Origin: Lysobacteraceae bacterium
Lineage (GTDB): Bacteria > Pseudomonadota > Gammaproteobacteria > Xanthomonadales > Xanthomonadaceae
Direction: 5' to 3'
DNA: 64,000 nucleotides
NCBI GenBank assembly: GCA_026005075.1
Contig: BPKJ01000002.1
Coordinates: forward strand, 310,001 to 374,000
In this document: in pieces, positions 44,876 to 55,913 of the stretch
Numbering within the stretch: the first letter of the stretch is position 1
Layout: every line of letters begins with the position of its first letter
Position numbers and translations under genes: made by a program
Notes under the pieces: model-generated
The model's input: the letters and a program-made list of their open reading frames with translations, nothing else
What the model was told of the DNA's origin: nothing
Databases searched by the model: none

Positions 44876-46219
44876 TCAGGCTGCATCCGGCTCGGCCAGC
44901 ACCAGCCGGCCGCGCAGCGAGTGGCTCAGCGCCTCGGTGATGGTCACGTCGACGAACTGGCCGACGAGGCGCGGTGGGCCCTGGAAGTTCACGTAGCGCA
45001 TGTTCTCGGTGCGGCCGGTCAGCTCGTTGGGGTTCTTCTTGCTCGGTCCTTCCACGAGCACCGTCTGCACGCTGCCGACCATCGACCGCGAGATCGCCTG
45101 CGCGTTGGCGTCGATGGCCGCCTGCAGCCGCGCCAGGCGCTCCTTCTTCACGCTCTCGGGCGTGGGGTCGGGGAGGCTGGCCGCGGGCGTGCCCGGGCGC
45201 GGCGAGTAGACGAAGGAGAAGCTGGCGTCGAAGCCGATCTCCTCGATCAGCTTCATGGTCCTGGCGAAATCGTCCTCGGTCTCGCCCGGGAAGCCGACGA
45301 TGAAGTCCGAGCTGATCGAGATGCCCGGTCGGGCCTCGCGCAGCCTGCGGATCTTGGACTTGTATTCGAGCACCGTATGGCCGCGCTTCATCGCCGCGAG
45401 GATGCGGTCGGAGCCCGACTGCACCGGCAGGTGCAGATAACTGGCCAGCTTGGGCACCTCGCGGTAGGCCTCGATCAGCGCGTCGGTGAACTCCACCGGA
45501 TGCGAGGTCGTGAAGCGGATCCTGCCGATGCCATCGATCTCGGCGATGGCCCGGATCAGGAGGGCGAGATCGGCCTCGAGGCCGCCTTCCAGCGGAGCCC
45601 GGTAGGCGTTGACGTTCTGGCCGAGGAGGTTGACCTCGCGCACCCCCTGGGCGGCGAGCTGCGCGACCTCGACCAGCACGTCCTGGAACGGCCGCGAGAC
45701 CTCCTCGCCGCGGGTGTAGGGCACCACGCAGAACGAGCAATACTTCGAGCAGCCCTCCATGATCGAGACGAAGGCCGTCGGCCCCTCGGCGCGGGGCTCG
45801 GGCAGGCGGTCGAACTTCTCGATCTCGGGAAAGCTGATGTCGACCTGCGGCCGGCCGGTGCGACGACGGGCCTCGATCATTTCCGGCAGGCGGTGCAGGG
45901 TCTGCGGGCCGAACACGAGGTCGACGAACGGGGCGCGCTGCAGGATGGCCTCGCCTTCCTGCGAGGCGACGCAACCGCCCACGCCGATCAGCACCTCGCG
46001 CCCGCCCTTCTTGAGCGGCTTCCAGCGACCGAGCTGGCTGAACACCTTCTCCTGCGCCTTCTCGCGGATCGAGCAGGTGTTGACCAGGATCACGTCGGCT
46101 TCGCTCTCGTCCTGGGTCAGTTCGAGCCCGTGCGAGGCCGCGAGCACGTCGGCCATCCGGGCCGAGTCGTACTCGTTCATCTGGCAGCCGTGGGTCTTGA
46201 TGAACAGCTTGGCGGGCAT
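44876..46219 (-). CDS. miaB: tRNA-2-methylthio-N6-dimethylallyladenosine synthase
   Basis: MiaB is a radical-SAM enzyme that methylthiolates i6A37 made by MiaA. The 447-residue protein has the N-terminal UPF0004 domain with cluster cysteines ([32 protein letters not shown]), the radical-SAM motif [17 protein letters not shown], and a C-terminal TRAM domain ([20 protein letters not shown]). It heads the miaB-ybeZ-ybeY-corC group, as in E. coli. Confidence 0.97.
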   Translation of the reverse strand: MPAKLFIKTHGCQMNEYDSARMADVLAASHGLELTQDESEADVILVNTCSIREKAQEKVFSQLGRWKPLKKGGREVLIGVGGCVASQEGEAILQRAPFVDLVFGPQTLHRLPEMIEARRRTGRPQVDISFPEIEKFDRLPEPRAEGPTAFVSIMEGCSKYCSFCVVPYTRGEEVSRPFQDVLVEVAQLAAQGVREVNLLGQNVNAYRAPLEGGLEADLALLIRAIAEIDGIGRIRFTTSHPVEFTDALIEAYREVPKLASYLHLPVQSGSDRILAAMKRGHTVLEYKSKIRRLREARPGISISSDFIVGFPGETEDDFARTMKLIEEIGFDASFSFVYSPRPGTPAASLPDPTPESVKKERLARLQAAIDANAQAISRSMVGSVQTVLVEGPSKKNPNELTGRTENMRYVNFQGPPRLVGQFVDVTITEALSHSLRGRLVLAEPDAA

Positions 46220-46361
46220 GCGGGTGCGGGCTCGGCGTGGCGCGACCGCGTAGAATAACCGATCCGGTGGTTCGGCGAGCGCCTTCGAACCGGGCGGGCA
46301 GGGTGCCGTTCACCCGGGTGCATGGAGCGGGAGCAGCGGGCATGCGGCGAGGCGGTCTGAC

Positions 46362-47219
46362 ATGGTGGGGGCCTTGGCTGGCAGGCTGCTGCTGGCCCTT
46401 GGTGGCCCGCTCGACGCGGCCTCGCTGTACCGCTGCACCGGACCGCGCGGCGAAGTCGCCTTCACCAACAGCCGCGCCGGGTACAGCCAGTGCCGCGCGG
46501 TGCACGTGCCGCAGCCGGCACCGGCGTCGTCCGCCAGCCCGTCCAGGGCGCCGGCGAGCGGGCCCAGGGTCGAGTTCCGCAGCGCGCCGGAGGGCGCCGA
46601 GCCCGCGCCGCCACCGCCGCGTGCCGAGCGGACCACGCGGGGGGCGGTGTACCGCTACGTCAAGGACGGGGTCACGCACTACACCAACCGCAAGCCTCCC
46701 GGGGTGCGCGCCACCGTCGTCTTCACCTACATCGAGAGCTGCTACGCCTGCACCGCGCGGCCCGGGCTGGACTTCCACCAGGTTCCCCTCGACCGCACCT
46801 CCTTCGCGGCGGAGATCGCCGCCGCCGCGGCCCGCCACGGGGTCGATCCCGCGCTGGTGCGGGCGGTGATCCATGCCGAATCGGCCTTCAATCCCAACGC
46901 CGTGTCCAGCAAGGGCGCGCAGGGGCTGATGCAGCTCATGCCGGCCACGGCCGAGCGCTTCGCGGTGGACGATCCCTTCCTCCCGGACCAGAACATCGAG
47001 GGCGGAACCCGCTACCTTGCCTGGCTGCTGAAGCGGTTCCGCGGCGACGAGCGCCTTGCCACCGCCGCCTACAACGCCGGGGAGGGCGCGGTCGATCGCT
47101 ACGGCGGCGTGCCTCCGTTCGACGAGACCCAGCGCTACGTCGAGCGGGTGGCGATCCTCCGGGGGCGCTACGCGGCGGGGACTCGGGGCGAGGCCCGGGC
47201 CGTGCCGGGGCCGGGATAG
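46362..47219 (+). CDS. Exported lytic transglycosylase (SLT domain)
   Basis: This 285-residue protein has an N-terminal hydrophobic region ([17 protein letters not shown]) that can be a signal peptide. Two short DUF4124-like segments follow ([38 protein letters not shown]). The C-terminal SLT domain is about 140-260. The catalytic Glu is in [19 protein letters not shown], followed by [12 protein letters not shown] and [17 protein letters not shown]. It should cleave peptidoglycan glycan strands in the periplasm. ATG at 46362; an ATG at 46342 in another frame gives an alternative hydrophobic start. A TAGAAT at 46251-46256 may be its -10. Confidence 0.88.
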   Translation: MVGALAGRLLLALGGPLDAASLYRCTGPRGEVAFTNSRAGYSQCRAVHVPQPAPASSASPSRAPASGPRVEFRSAPEGAEPAPPPPRAERTTRGAVYRYVKDGVTHYTNRKPPGVRATVVFTYIESCYACTARPGLDFHQVPLDRTSFAAEIAAAAARHGVDPALVRAVIHAESAFNPNAVSSKGAQGLMQLMPATAERFAVDDPFLPDQNIEGGTRYLAWLLKRFRGDERLATAAYNAGEGAVDRYGGVPPFDETQRYVERVAILRGRYAAGTRGEARAVPGPG

Positions 47220-47442
47220 CGAAGGGGGCAAGCGGAGCTCGTCTCCGCATCAGGGCCGGGAGGCGCGGTCCGGCACTGCGCTGGAAGCGTGGGGATGCGG
47301 ATGGCCGGGTTCGCTGTGAGCGTGGCCGTGCATCAGGCGCGGTCATTGGCGGCCGCGCGCCAGAAGCGGTGGCTTGACTTGACGAGATCGATCGCAGGCG
47401 GTGCAGCACAGGGCAGCTGGCTGCGACGAGGGGTCCTCGGTC
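47220..47442. other. Intergenic region before the TonB receptor promoter
   Basis: Together with the promoter and leader this gap is about 370 bp. No convincing ORF, tRNA or terminator is seen in its first 220 bp. The regulated promoter lies at its right end. Confidence 0.4.
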
Positions 47443-47472
47443 TTGACAGGTAAATGCGAATGGGTAGCATTT
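47443..47472 (+). promoter_or_regulatory. Fur-box promoter of the TonB receptor operon
   Basis: A perfect -35 TTGACA (47443-47448) is followed after 16 bp by TAGCAT (47465-47470). Over the spacer and -10 lies AATGCGAATGGGTAGCATT (47453-47471). It matches about 13 of 18 fixed positions of the 9-1-9 Fur consensus and has the inverted repeat AAATGC-N9-GCATTT. Fur bound here would block polymerase when iron is sufficient. Confidence 0.7.
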
Positions 47473-47586
47473 GCGTCCTCGAACCTGCCAGCTTCCCAAA
47501 CCGGCCTCGCACGCCGGCTCCTCGGAACGCCAGCCCTGATGCTGCGCCGGGCGCTTGCCGCGCCCCTGTTCCGGAGGAAACCCGTC

Positions 47587-49794
47587 TTGCGACCGATTCC
47601 ACTCGTCTTGTCGATGCTGCTGGCCCTTCCTGCTGGTGGTGACGCGACGCCCTTGCCCGATCCGGCAGGCACTCCTGCCTCGACGCTCGACATGGTGACG
47701 GTCACTGCGACCGCCACCCGCAACCAGCGCGACCAGAGCGAGGTGCCGGTCACGGTGAGCGTGATCGACCGTGAGGAGCTGGACCGCAGGCTCGTTCGTG
47801 ACATCAAGGACCTGGTCCGCTACGAACCCGGTGTCTCGGTCACGACTTCCTTCGGGCGCTTCGGGCTGGGGGGATTTCGCATCCGTGGCCTCGGCGGCAA
47901 CCGTGTGCTTGTCCAGACCGACGGCATCGCAGTCTCCGATGCGTTCTCCATCGGCAGTTTCTCGAACGCCAACCGCAACTTCGTCGATCTGGACACGCTC
48001 AAGGCGGTGGAGATCGTCCGTGGCCCGGCCAGTGCGCTCTACGGCTCGGATGCGCTCGGCGGGGTGGTTTCCTTCGTCACCAAGGATCCGGAGGACTACC
48101 TGGGGGGTGACGGCGAGGGGCATGGCGAGGTCAAGCTCGGCTATCAAGGCGATACCGGCGGGCTTTTCGCCGGCAGTACGGCAGCGTGGGCGGGCGAACG
48201 TTGGTCGGGTCTGGTCACCGTCGGCAGTCGCAAGGGTCGGGAAGTCGCGAACATGGGCGACCGGGGCGGGGTCGGCGCTGCCCGCACGCGCCCCAACCCG
48301 CAGGACAGTCGGGGCGCATCGCTGCTGGCCAAGATGGTGTTCGACCCGTCCGCGGAGCACCGCCTGCGAATCGTTCTGGAAGGCAACGAGGATCGCGTGG
48401 ATACGAGTGTGCTGACCGCGGTGAGCGCGCTCACCGATGCGCTCGATGGTGCGGACCGGCAGGCACGTGCGCGTTTTTCCCTGCAGCACGAGTGGTGGGC
48501 TCCGGGGGTGCCGTTCATCGACTCGCTGGAGTGGCAGATCTACCTGCAGGACAGCCAGACCATCCAGGACACCCTGGAAGCGCGCAGCAACGGTACCTTG
48601 CGCCAGCGGCGCTTCGATTTCGACCAGCGTCTGCAAGGCCTCGAGCTCGTCGCCCGCCGGACGCTGCAGCGCGGTCGCGTCGACCATGACCTGACCTGGG
48701 GACTGGAGCTGACCCGCACGGAAGTCGGGGAGAAGCGCGATGGGCTCGCCATCGATCCAGCCACCGGCATCACCACACCGGTGCTGCCGCCGGACGTGTT
48801 CCCGGTGCGTGATTTCCCGCTCAGCACCGTCACCGGCGCGGCCTTGTTCCTGCAGGACGAGATCCGCTTCGACGACGGCCGGCTGCGCCTGGTGCCCGGG
48901 CTGCGCGTCGACCGTTTCGAGCTCGAACCCAGGCCGGATGCGATTTTCGAGGAGGACAACCCGGGCGTCGCCATCGCCGGGCTGAGCGACACCGCCCTCT
49001 CGCCCAAGTTGGGTTTGGTGCGGGAGCTGGGTCGCGGCTGGTCGCTGTATGCCGGCTACGCCCATGGATTCCGGGCGCCGCCGTACAGCGACGTCAATCT
49101 CGGTTTCACCAACCTGGCCTTCGGCTACACCGCCATTCCCAATCCCGACCTGAAGCCGGAGACCAGCCGGGGCTACGAGCTCGGTCTACGCCGCCGCGGT
49201 GAGCATGGCTGGATGCAACTGGCCGGCTATCGTAACGACTACGACGATTTCATCGAGTCGCTGGCCTTCGTCGGCGTCAACGAGCAGGGCCTGCTGGTGT
49301 TCCAGTCGCGCAACCTGTCCCGTGCCCGCATCGTGGGTGCCGAGTTCAAGGCCGGTCTGGACCTTGCGATGCTGTCGCGCCTGCTCCAGGGCTGGTCGCT
49401 GCGGGCCGCGGCATCCTGGCAGCGTGGGGACGATCGGACTCGGGGCGAGCCATTGCGTTCGGTGGACCCGCCCCGTGCCGTGCTCGGGCTTGCCTATGAG
49501 GCCGAAGGCTGGGGCTTCGAGCTGGTGGGCAACCTGGCCGCTCGCAAGGACCGCGTCGCCGCGCTGTCTTCCGGCGCAACGGCCTTCGCGCCGCCTGGCT
49601 ACGGTGTGCTGGATGGCTTGCTGCACTGGACCTTCGCGCCGGGTGCGAGGCTCGACATCGGCCTCTTCAACCTCGCCGACCGCCGCTACTGGGACTGGGC
49701 CGATGTGCCCGGAGTCGCTGCCGACAGTCCCGTTCTGGACCGCTACACCCGCCCCGGGCGGCACGCTGCCCTCAGTCTGAGGTTGCAGTGGTGA
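47587..49794 (+). CDS. TonB-dependent receptor, heme/hemoglobin-type
   Basis: This outer-membrane receptor has a TonB-box-like DMVTVTATA, a plug (SEVPVTVSVIDREELDRRLV; FGLGGFRIRGLGGNRVLVQT) and a 22-stranded barrel ending in Trp. FRAPPYSDVNLGF and IPNPDLKPETSRGYELGL match the FRAP/NPNL signature of heme-type receptors. The usual His between the two motifs is missing. I prefer a TTG start at 47587, because GGAGG lies nine bases upstream and it gives a compact signal peptide (RPIPLVLSMLLALPAGGDA); the ATG at 47539 is the alternative. It sits behind a Fur box and 40 bp before a DUF6607 lipoprotein gene. Confidence 0.88.
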   Translation: MRPIPLVLSMLLALPAGGDATPLPDPAGTPASTLDMVTVTATATRNQRDQSEVPVTVSVIDREELDRRLVRDIKDLVRYEPGVSVTTSFGRFGLGGFRIRGLGGNRVLVQTDGIAVSDAFSIGSFSNANRNFVDLDTLKAVEIVRGPASALYGSDALGGVVSFVTKDPEDYLGGDGEGHGEVKLGYQGDTGGLFAGSTAAWAGERWSGLVTVGSRKGREVANMGDRGGVGAARTRPNPQDSRGASLLAKMVFDPSAEHRLRIVLEGNEDRVDTSVLTAVSALTDALDGADRQARARFSLQHEWWAPGVPFIDSLEWQIYLQDSQTIQDTLEARSNGTLRQRRFDFDQRLQGLELVARRTLQRGRVDHDLTWGLELTRTEVGEKRDGLAIDPATGITTPVLPPDVFPVRDFPLSTVTGAALFLQDEIRFDDGRLRLVPGLRVDRFELEPRPDAIFEEDNPGVAIAGLSDTALSPKLGLVRELGRGWSLYAGYAHGFRAPPYSDVNLGFTNLAFGYTAIPNPDLKPETSRGYELGLRRRGEHGWMQLAGYRNDYDDFIESLAFVGVNEQGLLVFQSRNLSRARIVGAEFKAGLDLAMLSRLLQGWSLRAAASWQRGDDRTRGEPLRSVDPPRAVLGLAYEAEGWGFELVGNLAARKDRVAALSSGATAFAPPGYGVLDGLLHWTFAPGARLDIGLFNLADRRYWDWADVPGVAADSPVLDRYTRPGRHAALSLRLQW

Positions 49795-50870
49795 TTTGCG
49801 CGGGGAAATGAACCCAATGACTCGGAGTTCGAGAATGAACAGGAATGCCATGCTGGTGGCGGCACTGCTGCTGCCCCTCACCGGGTGTGCTGGAAACGGT
49901 GCCCCGCGACCTGAGGCACGCCCTTCATCGTCGTCGCCGGCGACCGGTACGTCGGCCCTAGACGCAGGCTTCGAGGCCGACCGCAAGGCCATCCTCGGTA
50001 TGCTGGGCGAGTACCGCGTGCGTTTCGATTTCCGTGAGACGGTCGTGTTGGCGCCCTCCTACGAGCGAAGACCCGAGCAGCGTAGTGGCGCCAACGAGGT
50101 GGTGGTCCTGGCCGAGGACAGCGGCGAGCGGATCGTCCTTCAGCATCTGCTGGTCTCGCGCGATGGCCACGTCACCAAGCACTGGCGTCAGGATTGGCAG
50201 TACGAGGCCGCGGAGCGGTTCGAGTTCACCGAGGACCAGACCTGGCGGCTGCGGCCCGTGCCGGACACGCGCAGGGCCGGCAGCTGGACCCAATGTGTGT
50301 TCGAGGTCAGCGATGCGCCGCGCTACTGTGGGACCGGGAAATGGAACCACCGGTACGGCGTCTCCACGTGGACCTCCGACCGCAGCTGGCGGCCCCTGCC
50401 GCGGCGCGAGTACAGCAAGCGCGAGGACTACAACGCGCTGAACGTGGAGAACCGGCACACCGTCGTGCCCGGCGGATGGACGCACGAACAGGACAATACC
50501 AAGACCCTGCGCACAGCCGCCGGCCTGCAGGTGCTGGTGCGTGAGTTTGGCTTCAACGACTACCGCCGGACCGAGGAGGTCGATTTCGGGCCGGCCTACC
50601 GCTACTGGGAGGCGACGAAGGACTACTGGGCACGTGTGCGCGCCGCATGGGACCGACGTCTTGCGGCCGGAGGTGTGCACCTGCAGACCGCGGTGGACGG
50701 GATGCCGGTGATCGAGGCGACCTTCGGCCAGGCCGAGCGCGTCGCCCGCGGCGAGGCGGTTGCCGACGCCGAGATCGAGGCGGTGCTCGACCGCTACGTG
50801 CAGGTCCTGCCACCGGAGCAGGCGGGGCTGGCGGCTCCCCGGGATCGCATCCCGCCTGTGCAGGGGCCGC

Positions 50871-52016
<1,146 letters not shown>

Positions 52017-52070
52017 CCGATACCCGGCGTCGATCATGGCCCGGCGATTGTGGCATGGCCGCCACCGCCG

Positions 52071-52100
52071 TTGTCCGCCCGGATCGGGCTCGGTTAGACT
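52071..52100 (+). promoter_or_regulatory. Candidate promoter of the petABC operon
   Basis: TTGTCC (52071-52076) and TAGACT (52095-52100) are 18 bp apart, each matching four of six consensus bases. It would leave a leader of about 115 bases before petA that contains a 12-bp direct repeat. Confidence 0.35.
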
Positions 52101-52112
52101 ACGGCGCTTCGT

Positions 52113-52161
52113 GCGCATGCCGCCAGCCGGAGCCGGTCCCGCGCCGGGGGCGCATGCCGCC
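52113..52161. repeat. 12-bp direct repeat in the petA leader
   Basis: GCGCATGCCGCC occurs at 52113-52124 and again at 52150-52161, in phase with a 37-bp period, between the candidate promoter and petA. It may be a regulator site or chance in GC-rich DNA. Confidence 0.4.
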
Positions 52162-52223
52162 CCGGCCACGGCGGCTGGCCGTCGCCGGATCGTCACAACC
52201 CTCGCTGTCTTTCGGAGAGCCGA

Positions 52224-52823
52224 ATGGCTGACCAAGGTGTAAACCCAGGCCGCCGCCGATTCCTGACCGCCACCACGGCGGTGGTCGGTGGCGCAGGTGC
52301 CATCGCCGCCGCCGTCCCCTTCCTCGCATCGTGGCAGCCCAGCGCGCGCGCCCAGCAGGCGGGTGCGCCGGTCACCGTCGACATCAGCAAGCTCGAGCCG
52401 GGTGCCCGCCTGATCGAGCAGTGGCGCGGCCAGCCGGTCTGGCTGATCCGGCGCACGCCGGAGCAGCTCGCGGCGCTGGAGGGCGAGGCCCCGAGGCTGC
52501 GCGACCCCAACTCGGACAACCTGGAGCAGCAGCCCGAGTACGCGCGCAACATGTACCGCTCGATCCGCCCGGAGATCGCCGTGCTGATCGGTACCTGCAC
52601 CCACCTCGGCTGCTCGCCGCTGTTCAAGCCGGAGCTGGAGCCCCAGCCGTTCGATGCCCAGTGGAAGGGGGGCTTCTACTGCCCCTGCCACAATTCCCGC
52701 TTCGACATGGCCGGCCGCGTCTATCAGGGGGTTCCGGCGCCGACCAACCTCAAGGTGCCGCCCTACCACTTCGCCGATGACAACCACGTCGTGATCGGCG
52801 TCGATCCGCAAGGAGCTGCCTGA
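52224..52823 (+). CDS. petA: Ubiquinol-cytochrome c reductase iron-sulfur subunit
   Basis: This is the Rieske protein of the bc1 complex, carrying electrons from quinol to cytochrome c1. The 199-residue protein has a Tat-type N-terminal anchor (GRRRFLTATTAVVGGAGAI), then the soluble domain with both cluster motifs, CTHLGCSP and CPCHNSRFDMAGR. ATG at 52224 with GGAG upstream. Its TGA overlaps the petB ATG (TGATG). Confidence 0.97.
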   Translation: MADQGVNPGRRRFLTATTAVVGGAGAIAAAVPFLASWQPSARAQQAGAPVTVDISKLEPGARLIEQWRGQPVWLIRRTPEQLAALEGEAPRLRDPNSDNLEQQPEYARNMYRSIRPEIAVLIGTCTHLGCSPLFKPELEPQPFDAQWKGGFYCPCHNSRFDMAGRVYQGVPAPTNLKVPPYHFADDNHVVIGVDPQGAA

Positions 52824-54079
52824 TGTCGAACCTGATCGCCCGCTGCGTGGACGGCGTCAGCGCCTGGGTGAACGAGCGTGCCCCCGGTCTCGCTCCGTTC
52901 TACCGCAAGCACATGACGGAGTACTACGCGCCGAAGAACTTCAACGTCTGGTACTACTTCGGCTCGCTCGCCCTGCTGGTGCTGGTGAACCAGATCGTCA
53001 CCGGCATCTGGCTGACCATGAACTACAAGCCCTCGGCCGCGGAGGCCTTCGCCTCGGTCGAGTACATCATGCGCGACGTGGACTACGGCTGGCTGATCCG
53101 CTACATGCACAGCACCGGCGCGTCGGCCTTCTTCATCGTGGTCTACCTGCACATGTTCCGCGGGCTGATCTACGGCTCGTACCAGAAGCCGCGCGAGCTG
53201 GTCTGGATCATCGGCATGATGATCTTCCTCGTGCTGATGGCCGAGGCGTTCATGGGCTACGTCCTGCCCTGGGGCCAGATGAGCTACTGGGGGGCGCAGG
53301 TGATCATCAACCTGTTCGGTGCCGTGCCCAAGGTGGGCGATGCGCTGACCGAGTTCATCCGCGGCGACTACCTCGTCTCCGACGCGACCCTGAACCGGTT
53401 CTTCGCGCTGCACGTCATCGCGCTGCCGCTGGTGCTGCTGCTGCTGGTGGTGCTGCACCTCGGCGCCCTGCACGAGGTGGGTTCCAACAACCCGGACGGG
53501 GTCGAGATCAAGAAGGGGCCGAAGGGCAACCGCTGGAGCGAGAAGGCGCCGGCGGACGGCATCCCGTTCCATCCCTACTACACGGTCAAGGACCTGTTCG
53601 GTGCGGGCTTCTTCCTCACCATCATGGCCTTCATCGTGTTCTACGCGCCGACCTTCGGCGACCTCTTCCTCGAGTTCGACAACTTCATCCCGGCCAATCC
53701 GCTGGTCACCCCGGAGCACATCAAGCCGGTGTGGTACTTCACGCCCTTCTACGCCATGCTGCGGGCCGTGCCCGACAAGCTGCTGGGCGTGATCGTCATG
53801 GGTGCCGCGGTGCTGATCCTGTTCCTCCTGCCATGGCTCGACCGCAGCCCGGTCAAGTCGATCCGCTACCGCGGCTGGCTGTCGAAGCTGCTGCTCACGA
53901 TCTTCGTGATCGCCTTCGTCAGCCTCGGCTGGCTGGGCATGCAGTCCGGCAGCGAGCTGCAGAAGCTGATGGCGCAGATCTTCACCGTCTACTACTTCGC
54001 GTTCTTCCTCTTCATGCCGCTCTGGACCCGTCTCGACGCGGTCAAGGCGGTGCCGGAACGGGTGACCATGCATGACTAA
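52823..54079 (+). CDS. petB: Cytochrome b of the bc1 complex
   Basis: This 418-residue integral membrane subunit carries two b hemes and the Qo and Qi sites. Eight helices can be traced. Heme ligands lie in IRYMHSTGASAFFIVVYLHM and in RFFALHVIALPL followed by VVLHLGALHE. The Qo motif reads PVWY (HIKPVWYFTPFYAML) instead of PEWY, a variant I recall as common in beta/gammaproteobacteria. It overlaps petA by TGATG and petC by 8 nt. Confidence 0.98.
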   Translation: MSNLIARCVDGVSAWVNERAPGLAPFYRKHMTEYYAPKNFNVWYYFGSLALLVLVNQIVTGIWLTMNYKPSAAEAFASVEYIMRDVDYGWLIRYMHSTGASAFFIVVYLHMFRGLIYGSYQKPRELVWIIGMMIFLVLMAEAFMGYVLPWGQMSYWGAQVIINLFGAVPKVGDALTEFIRGDYLVSDATLNRFFALHVIALPLVLLLLVVLHLGALHEVGSNNPDGVEIKKGPKGNRWSEKAPADGIPFHPYYTVKDLFGAGFFLTIMAFIVFYAPTFGDLFLEFDNFIPANPLVTPEHIKPVWYFTPFYAMLRAVPDKLLGVIVMGAAVLILFLLPWLDRSPVKSIRYRGWLSKLLLTIFVIAFVSLGWLGMQSGSELQKLMAQIFTVYYFAFFLFMPLWTRLDAVKAVPERVTMHD

Positions 54080-54797
54080 GCGACTTGCCATCCTTCTCCT
54101 TGCACTGGTGCCCGGGCTGGCCCTCGCGGCCGGCGGCGCGCCCCTCCTGGAGTCCGGCGCCAGCATCGGCAACCCGGCTTCGCTCCAGCGCGGCGCGGCG
54201 ATGTTCATGAGCTACTGCTCGGGTTGCCATTCGCTGGGCTACCAGCGTCTGTCCCGCGCCGCGGCCGACCTCGGCATCCCCGAGGACGTGGCCATGGACA
54301 AGCTCAACTTCACCGGTGCCAAGTTCGGCGACCACATCAAGGCATCGATGCGTCCCGCGGACGGCGAGAAGTGGTTCGGCAAGGCGCCGCCGGACCTCTC
54401 GCTGATCGCGCGCTCCAAGCCCGGCGGTCCCGACTGGCTCTACACCTTCCTCAAGTCCTTCTACGCCGACGAGTCGCGGCCCAGCGGCTGGAACAACACG
54501 GTGCTGCCGGGTGCGAGCATGCCGCACGTCCTCTGGGAGCTGCAGGGCATCCAGAGGCCGGTCTATGCCGCCGGCCACGAGGGGCACATCGAGCGCCTCG
54601 AGCTGGCCACTCCGGGCAAGCTGAGCCCGCAGGAATACGACGCGGCCATCCGCGATCTGGTCAACTTCCTGACCTACGTCGGCGAGCCGGCGGCGATGCA
54701 GCGGACCTCGCTCGGGGTGTGGGTTATCCTCTACCTCGCGGCCTTCACCTTCCTCGCCTGGCTGCTGAAGAAGGAGTACTGGCGGGACGTCCATTGA
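54072..54797 (+). CDS. petC: Cytochrome c1
   Basis: This 241-residue subunit has a signal peptide (1-20) and the heme c motif CSGCH at residues 49-53. The likely axial Met is in LPGASMPHVLWELQG, and a C-terminal membrane anchor follows (SLGVWVILYLAAFTFLAWLL). It passes electrons from the Rieske protein to soluble cytochrome c. It starts within the end of petB and is the last gene of petABC. Confidence 0.97.
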   Translation: MTKRLAILLLALVPGLALAAGGAPLLESGASIGNPASLQRGAAMFMSYCSGCHSLGYQRLSRAAADLGIPEDVAMDKLNFTGAKFGDHIKASMRPADGEKWFGKAPPDLSLIARSKPGGPDWLYTFLKSFYADESRPSGWNNTVLPGASMPHVLWELQGIQRPVYAAGHEGHIERLELATPGKLSPQEYDAAIRDLVNFLTYVGEPAAMQRTSLGVWVILYLAAFTFLAWLLKKEYWRDVH

Positions 54798-54864
54798 GGC
54801 CGGAGGCAGCGGTGCCCGGAAGATCAGGTGCCGCCCCGTCCAGGCCAGGTTTCGAGGTCAGCTC

Positions 54865-55500
54865 ATGGTAGCGGGTGTACGGATGCGCAACACGCTCACG
54901 CTGTTCTCGGCACTCGATTGCGTGGTCTGCCATCGCATTCGCATGGTGCTGGCCGCCAAGGGTGTCACCTACGATCTGGTGCCGGTCGATCCGCTCGATC
55001 CGCCGGAGGAACTGCGCCAGATCAACCCCTACCATTCGGTGCCGACGCTGGTCGAGCGCGACCTCGTGCTCTATTCGGCCTCCGTGGTGTCCGAGTACCT
55101 CGACGAGCGCTACCCGCACCCGCCGCTGATGCCGGTCGATCCCCTGTCGCGCGCGCGCCTGCGCCTGGCCACCCTGCGCCTCGAGCACGACTGGGTGCCG
55201 CAGGTCCAGGCGATCCAGGCCGGCAACCGCCCACAGGTGGACGCGGCGCGCAAGAGACTGCGGGAGCTGCTGATGGATGCGCTGCCCGCCTTCAAGGCCT
55301 CCAAGTTCTTCCTCAACACCGAAATGAGCCTCGCCGACTGCGCGGTCGCGCCCATCATCTGGCGCCTTCCGAAGCTCGGCGTGTCGTTGCCGAAGGACGC
55401 CAAGGCGATCGAGGACTACGGTGCGAGGTTGTTCCGCAGCTCCGGCTTTGCGCGCAGCCTGACCTCCGAGGAACGGGGCTACCGGGAGGGCATGGCGTGA
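54865..55500 (+). CDS. sspA: Stringent starvation protein A
   Basis: SspA is a GST-fold protein that binds RNA polymerase during starvation or acid stress. The 211-residue sequence has the thioredoxin-like start TLFSALDCVVCHRIRMVLA, INPYHSVPTLVERDLVLYSA, YLDERYPHPPLMPVDPLSRA and the C-terminal helical domain. An ATG six codons in (54883) is an alternative start. It follows petC by 67 bp and its stop overlaps the sspB start. Confidence 0.94.
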   Translation: MVAGVRMRNTLTLFSALDCVVCHRIRMVLAAKGVTYDLVPVDPLDPPEELRQINPYHSVPTLVERDLVLYSASVVSEYLDERYPHPPLMPVDPLSRARLRLATLRLEHDWVPQVQAIQAGNRPQVDAARKRLRELLMDALPAFKASKFFLNTEMSLADCAVAPIIWRLPKLGVSLPKDAKAIEDYGARLFRSSGFARSLTSEERGYREGMA

Positions 55501-55913
55501 GCGGACCGCTGCTCCCGCGCATGAGCTCCAACCGTCCGTACCTGATCCGGGCCATCTACGAGTGGATCGCGGACAACGGGCTGACGCCCTACCTGCTGGT
55601 CGACGCCTCGGTGCCTGGCGTGCAGGTACCGCCGCAGGCGGTCAAGGACGGGCGCGTGGTGCTCAACATCGCCCAGCGGGCGGTGGCGCAGCTCGATCTC
55701 GGCAACGAGGAGATCCGCTTCATGGCGCGCTTCTCCGGGGTCAGTCGCCCGGTCCTGGTCCCGGTCGGGGCGGTGCTCGCCATCTACGCGCAGGAAACCG
55801 GCCAGGGCATGATGCTGCCGCAGGAGGAGGACGACGGTCCTTCCGACGGTCCCTCCGGTCCCGAGGGCGGCGACGAGCCCCCGCGCCGGAGCCACCTCAG
55901 GGTCGTGAAATAG
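55497..55913 (+). CDS. sspB: ClpXP adaptor SspB
   Basis: SspB delivers ssrA-tagged proteins to ClpXP. The 138-residue protein has the typical start SSNRPYLIRAIYEWIADNGL and the substrate-binding fold (VLNIAQRAVAQLDLGNEEIR, FMARFSGVSRPVLVPVGAV). An acidic linker leads to the ClpX-binding tail SHLRVVK. The GTG at 55497 overlaps the sspA stop (GTGA); the ATG at 55521 is the alternative. Confidence 0.95.
   Translation: MSGPLLPRMSSNRPYLIRAIYEWIADNGLTPYLLVDASVPGVQVPPQAVKDGRVVLNIAQRAVAQLDLGNEEIRFMARFSGVSRPVLVPVGAVLAIYAQETGQGMMLPQEEDDGPSDGPSGPEGGDEPPRRSHLRVVK

Noticed and set aside
46237-46361. Alternative start of the lytic transglycosylase at 46342
   Set aside because: It is in a different frame from the SLT domain and would need another indel; the ATG at 46362 reads straight through.
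47401-47586. Longer N-terminus for the TonB receptor from 47401
   Set aside because: It would include the promoter and Fur box in the coding region and has no signal peptide at its start.
53727-53745. PVWY instead of PEWY in cytochrome b as an unusual Qo site
   Set aside because: I recall this variant as widespread in beta/gammaproteobacteria, so it is expected here.
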